Assembly (NCBI GenBank): GCA_948567375.1
Contig: OX419755.1
Coordinates: forward strand, 40,925,001 to 40,989,000
Direction: 5' to 3'
DNA length: 64,000 nt
Origin: Lunularia cruciata
Lineage: Eukaryota > Streptophyta > Marchantiopsida > Lunulariales > Lunulariaceae
In this document: positions 1-11,900 of the stretch, piece after piece
Position numbering within the stretch: position 1 is the stretch's first letter
Layout: every line of letters starts with the position of its first letter
Notes under the pieces: model-generated
What the model saw: the letters and a program-made list of their open reading frames with translations, nothing else
Database searches by the model: none
Told to the model about the DNA's origin: nothing
Program-made: the position numbers and the translations under genes

Positions 1-1215
1 TGATGCAATGTGACTTCTGCCATGTGCTCTGAATGTCAAAGTGAACAAATTCAACCAAGTGCGGGTAAACAGCGGGAGTAACTATGAATCTCTTAAGGTA
101 GCCAAATGCCACATCTAATTAGTGACATGCATGAATGGATTAACAAGATTCCCATTGTCCCTATCTACTATCTAGCAAAACCATAGCAAAGGGAACGGGC
201 TTGGAAAAATCAGCAGGGCTATTGAGCCTATTGAGCTTGACTCTAGTCCGCCTTTGTGAAATGACTCAAGAGGTGTAGAATAAGTGTGAGCTTTTGGCCA
301 CAAGTAAAATACCACTACTTTTGATGTTATTTTACTTATTCTATGAGGTGGAGGTGGAGCTTTGCTCCTACTTTAGGCCTTAAGCACGGGGTGACTTGGT
401 GCAATCCAGGTGGAAGACATTGTCAGGTGTGGAGTTTGGATGGGGCGGCACATCTGTTAAAAGATAACCCAAGTGTCCTAAGATGAGCTCAACAAGAACA
501 AAAATCTGGTGTAGAACAAAAGTGTAAAAGCTCATTTGATTCTGATTTTCAGTACAAATACAAATTGTGAAAGCATGGCATATCGATCCTTTAGTCTTTC
601 AGAATTTGAAGCTAGAGGTGTCAAAAAAGTTACCACAAGGATAACTGGCTTGTGGTAGCCATGCTTTCATAGCGATGTTGCTTTTTGATCCTTTGATGTT
701 GGCTCTTCCTATCATTATGAAGCAGAATTCACCAAGTGTTGGATTATTCACCCACCAAAAGGGAATGTGAGCTGGGTTTAGACCATTGTGAGACATGTTT
801 GTTTTACCCTATTGATGATAAGGCGCCGCAATAGTAATTCAACTTAGTACAAGAGGAACCATTGGTTCACATAATTGGTAATTTCATTTGGTTGAAAAGC
901 CAATGATGCAAAGCTACCATGTGTAGGATTATGACTGAACGCCTCTAAGTCAGAATCCATGCTAGAAGCAGCACTTTCTACCTCCCCGGTTGTTACCCAA
1001 CTAATGGTAGGGGCACTTCTTGCATCCCCAAAATCATGTGTTGAGAGTCCCCCCTCGTCTGTGGAAGAAGTAGGCGTGAGCGCTTTGAAATGCAATTCTA
1101 GATGATTGGGGAGATAAATCCTTTGTAGACGACTTAAATATGGAATGAGGTATTGTAAGCGGCACAATAGCCTTGCTGCTATGATCCATTGAGATTTGGC
1201 CTCCTGTCCCAACAA
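1..1215 (+). rRNA. 26S (28S-type) rRNA 3' portion, degenerate pseudogene copy
   Basis: The sequence follows the last third of plant nuclear 26S rRNA and enters from the left edge. Landmarks, in order, are the block around CTCTTAAGGTAGCCAAATG near 90, the GGAACGGGCTTGG block near 190, TTTTCAGTAC near 547, the GGATAACTGGCTTGTGG block near 640, the sarcin-ricin loop near 847-861 and AACGCCTCTAAGTCAGAATCC near 939. The 3' end comes shortly after the GATCCATTGAGATTTGGCC block at about 1205. Compared with the canonical plant sequence as I know it, most differences are C-to-T or G-to-A at former CpG sites; the sarcin-ricin loop reads AGTACAAGAGGAACC instead of AGTACGAGAGGAACC. There are also small deletions near 205-225. 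That is the decay expected of a methylated, non-functional rDNA copy. No 5S, 18S or 5.8S sequence is visible. Identity is very secure; inactivity is inferred from the substitutions. Confidence 0.95.
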
Positions 1216-1249
1216 ATTTTTCTCTCTCTTTTGGCATGACCTGGGTCTA

Positions 1250-2130
1250 GGCTCGCCGCAAAGGACCTAAAATCTTACCAAGTGTTGGAATCTTTTACCA
1301 ATTGTGGGTTTTCCACGTGAACAAACCCTCGCACATGCGGCTTGGATCTGGTGCTAGGTGCTAGGTGCTAGGTGCTGGAGTCTGGAGCTCCTTAGGATCC
1401 TTCCCTAAAACTGAGTTGTGGGATCTGGCGCTAGTGCTAGAGTTTGGAGTTTCCTGAATTTTCCCTTGGGAGGAGAGGGAGTCCAGATAGACAATCTCGA
1501 GAAAATGAAAATGATCATTAGATCAGGCACTGAATGTGGAGTTCTCTGAGATCCAGTGATGAATTTTTCCTTAAGAGGAGGTGGAGTCCAAACAAATTGG
1601 AGAAAAAAGTGGGAGATCCAAGCACTAAAGACTGAAGGAACAAACAAAGGCAAAATTGGTGAGAGAATCTGGATTTGGCTCTGGAGTCCTAGAGTTTTCT
1701 GAGATCCGGTGTTGGATTCTCCTAAGGTTTGAAGACTCCAAGACATTCCCAAACCCAAGGCAGAGAACTTACTAGAATACTTCCTTGAGGAGGATTCCAT
1801 GAATTTTGAAGGAGCGCCCAAGGCAAAAGAGGACTCTGGCGCCCTGAAACTCAAGAAGAGCCGGTGTTGTGGCTCGGGGAAATTTTACCAAGTGTTGGGG
1901 ATTCATAGTTTGGATTGGTGCTCAAACTCTAGACAAGACACAAAGGCCAAGAGAACCATGTTGGGAACCGAGTCCAAGGCGGGGACTATGTGACTCAAAG
2001 ATAGAAGCCTCTCTTAGTCACACTTGGGCTCCTTGGAGCACAAGCTAGCACCGATGCCAATACTACCTTGCTCGTAGCTCTCCTTGCTTGGTCCCACACC
2101 AGCACCGGACTCAGACTTGGCCTCAGCCCC
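1250..2130 (+). repeat. Spacer-like region after 26S rRNA with short and ~120-bp degenerate repeats
   Basis: Directly after the 26S 3' end lies non-coding DNA with a 7-bp tandem run (GTGCTAG about four times, 1350-1378). After it come about three degenerate copies of a 115-120 bp unit (roughly 1430-1760) that share gagtttggag..., gagatccagtgatg... and gagtccaaa... phrases. Position and repetitive structure fit an rDNA intergenic spacer. No coding sequence is recognised. Confidence 0.6.
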
Positions 2131-2134
2131 ATGC

Positions 2135-3090
2135 CTAGATATGGGACTCAAGGCCTAGACTCAAATCAGGCGCCGGACCCAAACATGGCCTGAAACACGC
2201 ACCAACTTGATGCAATAGGTCTTGACTTAATTGAGCGCCGGACCCGGATGTGGCCCAAAATGTGCCCAAACTCAGGACAAAAGGTATTGACTAAATCAGG
2301 CACCGGACCCTAAACATGGCCCAAAACATGACCAAACTCAAGACAAAAGGTCTTGACTAAATCAGACGTCGGACCTAGACATGGCCCCAAACGTGGCTCA
2401 AATTTGGACAAAAGTGCTTGACTGAATCAAGCGTTGCCTGGGTTTTGGACAAAAGGCCTCAACTAGAGTTGGCGCCAAGGTGAGAAAAGTCTTGTGCCAC
2501 AAAAAGGTCTTGACTGAATCAGGCACCGCTTGGGTCCCAAGGCAAAAAGGTCATGACTAAATCGGGCGCCGAACTTAGACGTGACCTCAAACGTGGATGG
2601 AATCTGGACAAAAGGTCTTGATTGGAGTTGGCGCTTGGATATGGGACTCAAGGCTTGGACTCAAATCGGGTGCCAGACCCGGACGTGGCCCAAAATAGGC
2701 CTGAACTTGAGGCAAAAGGTCTTGACTAAATCGAGCGCCGGACCCAGACGTGGCTTGGATATGGGACTCAAGGCTTGGACTCAAATTGGGCATCGGACAC
2801 CAAACATGGCCCAAAACACGCCCAAACTCAAGACAAAAGGTTTGGAAAAAATTGGGCGCCGGATCCGGATGTGGCCCAAAATGTTCCAGAACTCAAGACA
2901 AAAGGTCTTGACTAAATTGAGCACCCGACCCAAACATGGCCTCAAATATGGCTGGAATCCAAACAAAAAGTCTTGACTGAATTGGGTGCCGCATGGGTTT
3001 GGACAAAAGGCCTGAACTGGAGCTTGCGCCAAGGTTAAACAAGTCCTACGACACAAAAAGGTCTTGACTGAATCAGGTGCCGCCTGGGTC
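2135..3090 (+). repeat. Degenerate ~60-65 bp tandem subrepeats (rDNA spacer-like), first block
   Basis: A unit containing AAAAGGTCTTGACTAAATC followed by a GGGCGCCGGACCC-type GC box and a TGGCCCAAAA stretch recurs every 60-65 bp, with some shorter or longer spacings. Core hits lie near 2218, 2283, 2349, 2412, 2505, 2549, 2615, 2720, 2840, 2907, 2971 and 3059. Open frames across the region are repeat artefacts. The array follows the 26S pseudogene in the same orientation, which suggests intergenic-spacer subrepeats. A stand-alone satellite is the alternative. Confidence 0.8.
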
Positions 3091-3091
3091 T

Positions 3092-3830
3092 TGTAATACT
3101 ATAAGGACAAGAGAAGAGAGAAAACACATATTGCACACTCAAACATTTGATGCCCCAAAGGAGCACCTTCTCTTTATTATATAGACAAAGAGGATCTCTT
3201 CCAAGGAAGCTCCACCATAGGATTAGGGACACAGATAGGTGACATGTCAGCAAGCTCCACCCTTGGATTACTTACTTGGATGGGCGACATGTCTGGTCTA
3301 GGTCCTATCTGGTTGGTCAAACAAGCTTTAACCGGAGGGAATCTTTTAGGGAATCTTCTTGTAGGAATCTCAGAATCACGTGAGTAAGGTACCATTGGAA
3401 AGCTCTCGACAAGACAAAGCAGAGGGAGGGAAGGCCATCCTTACCTTTGTTGGGGGGGGGGGGTCTGCACATTTTGGAGGCCTAATTCATCCATTTAGGC
3501 CTCCGAAATTGCCTTCAAAGATTTTAGGCATATTTCGGTTCCTACTCTATTAGTAGAATTCCCTTTTGGTGATACCTCTTTCTGATCTGTTTAGTCCATC
3601 ATGTGTAACATCCTTCCAGATGTGACCAAACCAATTCTCACCTTTAAATCATATGTCGAGCTATTGGTTCTAAGGTTCTCAAGTCTATTTCGGTTTCTAC
3701 CCTATTAGTATAAGTACTCTTTTGGTGATACTTCTATCTTATCTATTTTGACCATCATGTATAACATCATTCTAGATGTTACCAAACCAAATTTCACAAC
3801 TAGATCATATGGCTAGCTCTTGGTATTACA
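3092..3830. mobile_element. Solo LTR inserted in the spacer-like repeat array
   Basis: A 739-bp block starts TGTAATAC and ends GTATTACA, an 8-bp terminal inverted repeat with the TG...CA ends of LTRs. It interrupts the 60-bp subrepeat array. The flanking 5-mers are GGTCT (3087-3091) and GGTCC (3831-3835), a target-site duplication differing by one C-to-T change. Removing the block restores a normal subrepeat junction. Inside are a TATA-like stretch near 3175, 12 consecutive Gs (3452-3463) and two diverged copies of a ~140-bp segment (about 3529-3667 and 3686-3823). No internal domain or second LTR exists, so this is a solo LTR left by recombination. Transcriptional orientation cannot be decided. 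Confidence 0.8.
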
Positions 3831-4250
3831 GGTCCCAAGGCAAAAAGGTCTTGACTAGAGTTGGCGCCAAGGTGAGACAAGTCTTGCACCACAACTAAAT
3901 CGAGTGCCAAATCCAGACATGGCCCAAATATGCCTGAACTAGAGACAAAAGGTCTTGACTAAATTGGGTGCTGGACCCAGACATGGCCTGAAACATGGCT
4001 GGAATCCAAAGAAAAGGTCTTGATTGAATTGGGCACCATTGGGTTCCGAACACAAGCCTTGAATGAAGTTGGCACCGCTTGGGTCCGGGGAAAAAGGCTT
4101 TGATTGAAGTTGGTACCACCAAAAGGTCTTGACTCAATCCGGTGCCGCTTGGGTCCCAAGACAAAAAGGTCTTGACTGGAGTTGGCGCCAAGGTGAGACA
4201 AGTCCTTTGCCATGACTAAAGGTCTTGACAAGCCTGGGTGCTAGGCTGGG
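3831..4250 (+). repeat. Tandem subrepeats, second block
   Basis: This continues the 60-65 bp subrepeat array after the solo LTR, with cores near 3848, 3952, 4018, 4128, 4170 and 4224. Periodicity is looser than in the first block and several units are truncated. Beyond 4250 the pattern stops. Confidence 0.75.
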
Positions 4251-5235
4251 TTTGGGTCTTGGAACCGTGGTCCATTTGGGCAAAGGAGCGCTCCACTCAA
4301 AGTTGTGCTATTGAACTACACTCCTTCTACTCTCTTTCTCTTTTTAAGGTGCTCTCTTCAATAGCAATCCTCCTTCAAAAACTTAAAATCATTTAGTCTT
4401 CAAACACAAAGTCTATTCTTCAAAAAAAGATTGACTCCTCCTTCAAAATCCAAATTGCTCACCAAGAATGTACTTCTTTGTAGCATGTGCATATGGCCAC
4501 TCAGATGAAATCCTAAATCTATATTGAAATCCTAAAAACTCACATTTCACCACAAAAGAACCCAAATTTTAGAAAAAAACCAAATTTTGAGTGGCAATCA
4601 AAGGTAACATGCGACAAGACACATTGTGAACCAGCATACCCAAACCGGTGCCTCAAGAATGGGTGCCAATTGGTGCAACCGTGCGGCAGTGGGTGCCAAC
4701 TTTTTGTCCTAAACCTAAACACAACATATTGGGTGGTCATAGGAGCCAACCTTAAGTTGGAAATCCTTTTCTTTCTTCATAAGGCGGCAACCAGCATCTA
4801 CTTGCACCTTTTCATATCCACACCGGGCATCAATAGGCACTAGCTTTCCAACTAGCACTTTTTTGTTCACATCTAATGTCACCTAATGCCTTCTAACATC
4901 CACTCCAAGCATCAACCAGGATTGACGGATCAACTAGGGCCTTTTCTACGATGTCAATGTGCAGGAATGTGCAGGAATGTGCATCCAGAGGCAGCAACCA
5001 ACCGGTACCAAACTTGGAATATCTAATGGAATTCATGGAATAATATATTGTAAATAAAAGAGGTTCATGCATAAGAACAAGACTAGTGCTTAACATTCTC
5101 AAAAAATACTAGATCATGAACAAGAATAAGAGAAGGACTTGGTGCTTATCATAAAGGACTTTTTTATTACAAAGGAACATGTTCTTATTCTATATTCTCA
5201 AGATGACGAGCAAGGCACTGCAGATGACCCTTGAC
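4251..5235. other. AT-rich intergenic DNA, no gene seen
   Basis: No coding sequence or RNA gene is recognisable. The only local structure is a 10-bp unit (GGAATGTGCA) repeated two to three times near 4959-4983. Confidence 0.6.
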
Positions 5236-5239
5236 CTAC

Positions 5240-6235
5240 TTTCCTCTCTACCAAGCTCCATTCCATTGAGAGAAATTTCCATATCTACTTGAGTTTCCTT
5301 GGTAAATCCACCATCATCTTTTAACCAAACATCAGACTTATTGATACAAAATTTATGTCAAATAATACAAATTGAAACCCACTCTAACAAATATGCATTT
5401 CTACTATTGTCTTCAAGTTGCACTCTCAACTCTCCAAGAGAATGCAATTTAGCTTTCAATATTCCTATACAATGCTCATTTATCACCCTTGCCTTTGCCA
5501 AATATTTATTGAACTCTTGCTTGTCCTCCATTTGGACTTGCTTGAAGGCATGGACTAGGTGAGGCATGGACTAGTTGATGGATGGATACATAACCAAAAT
5601 CACCTAAAAGATACTCTTTGGTCTCAAAACTAATACATCTCCCTCTCCATTTCAAATCACTCCACAATGATGAATTTTTTCAAACACGTCATGTAGTGAC
5701 ATGAACCTTGCATTCTTGCAAATAAAAAAATCAAAACTTGAATCAAATCATTGCAAATAAACAAATCAAAACAAGAAGGTGCACAAAATTTTATCAACTA
5801 ATAGAGGAAGAATTAGATATTGAACACTTACCTCTTGTAAAATGTATAACTTGCATTTTATCATCACAAATCACTTGGCCATTTATGGAATAGGAGCACT
5901 TTTGGCTGAAATATATTTCTCCATCCACAATAGATCAAGCCACAAGAGGAAATAATGTTCCATTCACACAACCAGAGAAACCTTTGTGTGAAAAAATTGA
6001 TGATATTCTCCTTCTCTCCTTGTGCTCAAGCATGCCAATCGACTCATCAAATTTAATATGGTTGTCATGACTTGATCTGTAAAGGCAATCCTTGAACTTG
6101 CAGTAATTCTTCAAATGTTAAACTTGCAATCATGCCTCAAATAACCCACTTGCAACACAAGCTTCATTGCCATGACGTCCAAATCTATTGAAAGTGAGAG
6201 CTACTTGGATTCGTACCAATGTTTGCTCTCGCTGG
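5240..6235 (-). pseudogene. PIF/Harbinger-type transposase relic, copy 1
   Basis: Read leftwards, the frames give a decayed DDE_4-type transposase. At about 6230-6080 is an N-terminal FGRHGNEACVA segment, like the GxNGNxAxxA region of the family. At about 6000-5840 come GCVNGTLFPLVA and VDGEIYFSQKCSYS, then INGQVICDDKMQ, matching the usual IDGT..DGExYxxRKxxYSxNxQxICD block. At about 5610 is LLGDFGY, where the family has LLADSAY. At about 5500 are FNKYLAKARVINEHCIGILK and then CELRVQL-like and LHK-like C-terminal segments. The first catalytic Asp is Asn (VNGT instead of IDGT), and stops and frameshifts separate the segments, so it is inactive. Terminal inverted repeats and a 3-bp target duplication were not found. 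Family assignment rests on motif order and on agreement with the second copy at 21.6-22.7 kb. Confidence 0.75.
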
Positions 6236-6239
6236 TAAT

Positions 6240-7200
6240 TTTTTGAAATACACTATGAGCCTTTATCAGATCTATTAATATTGGAAAAAGAATCAACATC
6301 CATTCTAGTCAACTAGCGGAATGCCTTCATATCTAGGCCTCTAAAATATTTAATTCCCGGATATGAGGGTATGTAACTCTAGGTTCTATGTAACTCTAGG
6401 TTCTAAGTACCTATGTGTATGTGCATACTCCTACCCACTAATCAATAGTTCTAGCATATCTAAATCTCCCTCTTCATCTTCTAGTTCATCCAACGTTATC
6501 TCCAAATTTTAATTGGATTAATCCATTGTATATAGTTCTTAATGTTTTTGGTTAGTTTTTCATGAGTGCTACTCTCAGCATGCTATACTCTATTTTCCTC
6601 AATTCTTGAATCCACCCGCAAAATAACACCATGAATTCACACTCTCTTCACATTCTTTGTAGAGTGAACACTATGAGTAGATTCTTAGAGAAAAATGAAT
6701 TCATGCATTCTCTGAAATGTAAAGAGATCACTCAAGCAAGTAAATCCACACTCTCTAGACCAAGAGAACTGCATTTGAGCAAATAAAATGATTGCCATGA
6801 ATTCATACCAGTAGAGAGACCCTTTCAAGCAGGGAATTAAGGAAATTGGATTGCAATTGAATTCACTCCATTCTCTCCACCCGCAGTCAATTTCTTGATC
6901 TATAAATCTGGATCTAGAGAAGAACCATCTCCCACTTTGGGAGCCGGCACCTAAATTCAAATTGAATCAAGCATGAATTAATGCACTCCATTAGCCCTAA
7001 ATTATAATTAATGATTTCCAGTGTGCTAACTGAAAAGTCCATATCCCTTATTTCCTACAAAGCACAGTATTTCTTACTAACCACCTGTTATGGAGTTTGC
7101 TAATAATAAGAAACTTAACTGGCATTGGTATGGATTTTGCCATAGTACTGATTTTGTTTTTTTTTTTACACTTCGTTTAAATTTATATGAAAATATACTA
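6240..7200. other. AT-rich intergenic DNA, no gene seen
   Basis: No domain, RNA gene or clear repeat is recognised in this stretch. The few short open frames are uninformative. Confidence 0.5.
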
Positions 7201-9000
7201 TACTGACCTTAGTAAAACTATTTCTGAAACCCCTTAATGTGTGGAGTCAATTGCACCTCTTGTTTCTCTGTCCGTAGGGAGACCATAAAGCGAGGGATGT
7301 AGCTTGATGAAATGAGATTTAGTCAACAGCAAACTGGCATAGGACCTGACAAAAGACTCCGGGAAATCTTGCACAATCTTAAGTTTCAAGTTGTTCTGTT
7401 CCCCTGAAGAATATTTTCTTGGAACCTTTAACTGTAAATTCACAGAAACAGAAGAGAGGTGTAGCTCCTGCAAATTTTACTGTTGCGGATCTGGACGCGC
7501 GTCAAATATGGTTGCAAGAAGGCATATATGTACACTACAGTACAGCAGTAGAGGTTGCCGGTACTGGCAGCACGCAATTCATATTTGCACATTGGTCAAC
7601 ATAACAACTGTATGACAACCCACGCCCACTGGTTCAGAAAGAGTGATGTACAGCAGATAGTAAGTATCTCTGAACTCCGAAATTCTACCCAGTTTGAGTG
7701 CCATCTCCGCTAAAACATTCCTTTTAAGGTTCGACCAATGAAATTCAGACTCGAATCGAAAGGATTGCAAATCCATTTTCATGGATTTGCATATCTCAGA
7801 CATTTTGTGAGAAAGACCTTTTATCGCCGGGGATTGGGGCCCCATGTTTCTTGCTGCGCTGGTTAGAACATACAGAAGTTTCTAGCCTTGCTTTCGTCCC
7901 ATGTTTGTTCTAAATAGGTTCGGTTTCCTTGTAGATGAGAACCTGAGTACTACTTTCATCCCACAATACGTGCGCATTATCACCAGTTCAAAGAATTAGT
8001 TGATTCGTATTAAGACTCTGAAGTAAGTCGGTGCTTGTGCTTGCAGAGTAGTCTTTGGCTCCTTAAGTTACGTGATGCACGATGTGAACGGGGTATTCTA
8101 ACAAGTCATGTAGATTCGGCGAGGTGGCCATATTCTCCATGTGTTTGCGTTCACAGGATCTCGTGACATATTATATCTCCCTCGACACGCACAAGTACTT
8201 GGCATCGCTGTGGTCTAGGTAGGTATAATGGCCTTGAGACCGTAGTAATAGGTAGGTGGGTGGGTAGTAGGTACCGTAGTAGGTAGATGCGAGTAGTTCA
8301 CATGAAGAATTGCAGGAAGCCGCCTGTGAAGCTTTCTGTGTTGAGTGAGAAGATAAGAATTGCTCGCGACATCAATTACACTGATATCTTATGTAGGCAG
8401 GTAACGGTACTCGAACACGACAGGACTTCGACATAAACCTCTGGGTGTAACCCTTTGACGAGAACGCTCCTTCCAGCGGTACTTTGTCTAAATGATTTTA
8501 TGTTTATTGAGATTCACTCAACAGAAGTGGTGAAGATTCTCACCGGGGACATCTGGTGGGTAACTTTTGCTAGTGAGTGTGTTCAAGGCCAATTCTATGT
8601 TCAAGTCATCTGTTCCGGAGTCCCAACAGGTCACCTCATGGGATGGTTTCCTGCATGACTTGGAAGGAATGCGAAGGGCTAAGATCCCGGAATCGAGTTT
8701 CGAGTCGGTGCTTGAAGTGATCGAGGAGGAAGAGCATGCGGGCAGCTAAATCCAAATTATGAAGTCAGCTGCTGCTGGCGAATGTGTCCGGAAGAGCAAA
8801 GAACCGAGTGTTTGCAGATACCAACAACAGGCTCGTCTCGTCTGTACAGTAACACACTCGCTTCTATTCTTCTTCCTTGATATAGACTTAACAGGGCCCA
8901 AACATTGCCACAACTTTGACTCACCGGTGGCATAAAGACTAATCAAAGAGTTAAAAGTACCCAAAAGCTGACGTGGGCCAGGTGGTAATTGACTGTCTTA
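7200..9000. other. Less AT-rich island without an identifiable gene
   Basis: Base composition rises towards that of the gene island further right, and a few short frames look protein-like. One, on the plus strand, ends at 8749 with a Glu-rich tail (VLEVIEEEEHAGS); another lies on the minus strand at 7234-7473. Neither has a recognisable domain, convincing exon boundaries or a supported start. A GTAG/GTAGG-rich simple stretch lies at about 8218-8290. It may be a remnant of a gene, but I cannot support a gene model. Confidence 0.35.
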
Positions 9001-11140
9001 GTTGGCAAGGAAAATGACATGTTTGCACTTAGCATTGTTTATGTGTGAAACTGAATTTCGTAGTTGTTCTAAATGCCTTTGATTCCAGAATGAAAGAAAT
9101 GATTATAGAGAATGTTTGACATGGTTACACTAGCCATTGATAGAGAGTTTTTTCCGCATTCCTAATCAAAATTGGATTATCGTAACAGATAAGTAATTAA
9201 CCTAGTATGTTGTATCAAAGAAAAGTAATGCTTCTTGTAGACTAATGTGAAAGTTGCACCACGTTCACCCCGGATGATCCAAGGTGCAATCACTTTCGTA
9301 CATAATCTCATGCTTTTGTTAAACTAAACAGCAACTTGAAAGCGGATAGAGATTTTGCAGCTTGTGCGCTAATTAGGGAATTGGTAATGTTTTTGCAAAT
9401 GAGTAGAATAACTATCTATATAGAGGTTTTTGGTATCAATCTAGAGAAACTTTTTATGTTTAAAGTCTATCAATGGTGACCGACAATAAAATGTTTGCAA
9501 ATAGGGTAGATCTTACTTAGTGTACCTAGAAGGTAGCAACAAACTACAAACGGTGTACCGTGTTTGGTTTTCACCTGGGAGAAACCTTCACTGATAATTT
9601 TTATATGCATCATTTGCTAGAGGAAGAATGCGTTGAATCGAGCACCCTCAGGGATAACCACTCAAGACAAAAACTCATACACTCTCCAAATCTTTCATTC
9701 TCTCTTCATATCACACAATCCTTGTCTTATGCAAAAGCCCCTCCAAAATGGACTCTAAAGGAACAATTTGGCAACATAAAAGATCCTTCTTCCAGACTCA
9801 AGAGATGTCTTCTAAAGTTAGAGGTTCCTCAAGATTAACACCACAATGATGATACTCTCAAATAGAAAATCTCACTCTTTACTTAGCAAATATAGTGTAT
9901 TACTCACAAAACCTCTTCCTCATAAAGCCTTATTCTGCCCATCACTCCACGCACCAAGCTCATTAAAGAATATTTCCCCTTTAAGTTCATGCGTCGCTCC
10001 TCACATTATTGTGGTAAGTTCCTTGGTAATTTGGTAAAATCCATACTTTTCCTAAAGTATCCTAAGTAAGAATCTTTTGTCAAAGTGTTGTCACATGCCT
10101 CTCCTTGCAATCTTCCAGCATAGTCCTTAAGAATCTAGGATATTTTCTTGATTATTGGAAAATAAAACCATTAGTGTTGGCTTTTTTTATGGTTCACCAG
10201 TTAGGTGGTCAACCAATAGGAGATTAATATATCCTATATACCAAGTCAATTTGACCATACAAAGTCCAAGATAGAGTTCATGCTCTAGTATAAACTAAAA
10301 TTAAGGTTCCCTAAGGAGGCATATTCTGCTATAATATCATCTAAAGAGGTAGAACTCTAATACAATCCAATTTAAAATTCATGAGGATATCAAGCAATAA
10401 AATACTAGATCCCTTTTCCTTTTAGCCAAGCTAACTTCATGAGATAGATCCTTCTAACTTGGTAATTATTAAACTTTGTCATTAAAATTAACTCAAAAAC
10501 TACCAAAATAATACCAAATATAAATATGTACCCTAGGATATTACATTTACCTTAGCTTTAAGTTTCACTCCAAGTCAATGCAATATTACTCAACAATTAC
10601 CTACTTCAAATCCTTCTAGCTAAATGAAAAGACATGAATGTATCTATATAAAATTTACTCAGATCTTACCTTCTCCTCCAAGGTCACCATCTTACATATT
10701 TGAGAGTGAAAATTCTTCTCTTAATCTCTTCTTTTATCAATAATTTGTTTGGATATTAGGAACTTAAGGTTTAGGTAGGAGATCTTTTACACTCAAATGT
10801 AAGGTTTCTCCTCTAAATCTATAGCTTTGGGTGGTGAGCTTCATTACACCTCCATTTTAGTGTTTACCTCCTAGTTGCTTTACATTCATCACTTGATATG
10901 TGCAAAATTTAAGATCTCCTCCTCGAAGTTTGATCAAAGGCACCTTGATCTATGGTTCTTAGGGCCTACATTAAGATACCTATTACACCATCTATTAGTG
11001 GTATAGCTGCTCCAACAAAGACCTTTGTGAAGGAGTTTATAACTTAAATCTTAAGCACTTGGAAAAAAATTGCATTTGAACACCCATCATTGAAACATTA
11101 TCTTATATGCAATCCCCATGCTAAAACATTTTGCTTGTTA
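9000..11140. other. AT-rich intergenic DNA, no gene seen
   Basis: Nothing with a recognisable domain. If the retroelement relic at 11.15-11.9 kb once continued into pol on the minus strand, this is where it would lie. I could not recognise reverse transcriptase motifs here. Confidence 0.5.
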
Positions 11141-11149
11141 GCCGTGCTC

Positions 11150-11900
11150 ACTATAAACTCTATTGGGGTATCTTCAACACCAAATTCTTCATCAAGCATT
11201 CAGAAATTGCATTAACTATTAAACCACAATCTACTAGCACATTAATGAAAGTTTATCTATTCAAGCTAACCTCAATCTTGGATGCTTAGTTACAAGAATC
11301 TTGTGCTATAGTATCCACCATCCCCTTCTTGATGGATGACTTCCTTATTTTCTTCTTGCATCTCTTTAAGGTAAGTCTTCCCCTTAGCTCCATTGCTCCT
11401 TGGTGTGTAATTTCCATGCCCCCAAGACCGCTCCCACATTCTAAGTTATTTTCTTCCACAATTGCACCATGTTGATAATCATATCAAGCAATTGCTCTAT
11501 AATCTCTCACAATTTTGCATCAATGTTTTCCATTAATAATATAGGAACCAGTAGTGGAACTACTTGAACAAGAACTCCTCCTCTAGATTCAAGATTTCTA
11601 TGAGCAACTAGCAAATGATTTAGAATAACCACTCTCTTTGTAAACTTCAAACCATCTCTCCTTTCCTTGTCTTAGACAAGTCACTTCACACATAAGTTTC
11701 TCATAGTTCTCATTTGGAAAAAAATTCTCAATAAGAGCTTTTGTCAAACCCTCTCAAATGTATACATTGGTATATCTTACTCTCCTTTTTCTATCCTCAC
11801 ACCATTTCAAGGTTGAATCTTCCAAGAAATTGAGCAAGAATGAAGCACATTCTTCCTTTCTCTTCCATTATTTCCAATGCAAGCTCTCTTAAAATCTGTA
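11150..11900 (-). pseudogene. LTR-retrotransposon gag-protease fragment
   Basis: On the minus strand at about 11,850-11,590 a broken frame reads EDSTLKWCEDRKRR, then LTKALIENFFPNENYEKLM and CLRQGKERWFEVY. This resembles the gag segment of plant retroelements, where a W-rich helix is followed by 'FxxxFFPxxxxxxLRxEFxxLRQG...'. Further along, at about 11,290-11,190, INVLVDCGLIVNAISECLM resembles the aspartic-protease motif with surrounding hydrophobic residues, with DCG in place of DSG. Gag followed by protease is the expected retroelement order. Stops interrupt both parts and no LTR pair was found, so this is a truncated, dead element. Superfamily cannot be decided. Confidence 0.55.

Noticed and set aside
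844-1215. A 123-codon minus-strand open frame
   Set aside because: It is the antisense of the 26S rRNA pseudogene.
2581-2976. A 131-codon frame with repeated KAWTQIG / QKVLTK segments, seemingly a repetitive protein
   Set aside because: It is a translation of the 60-65 bp spacer-like subrepeats; frames on both strands are similarly open and no coding signal exists.
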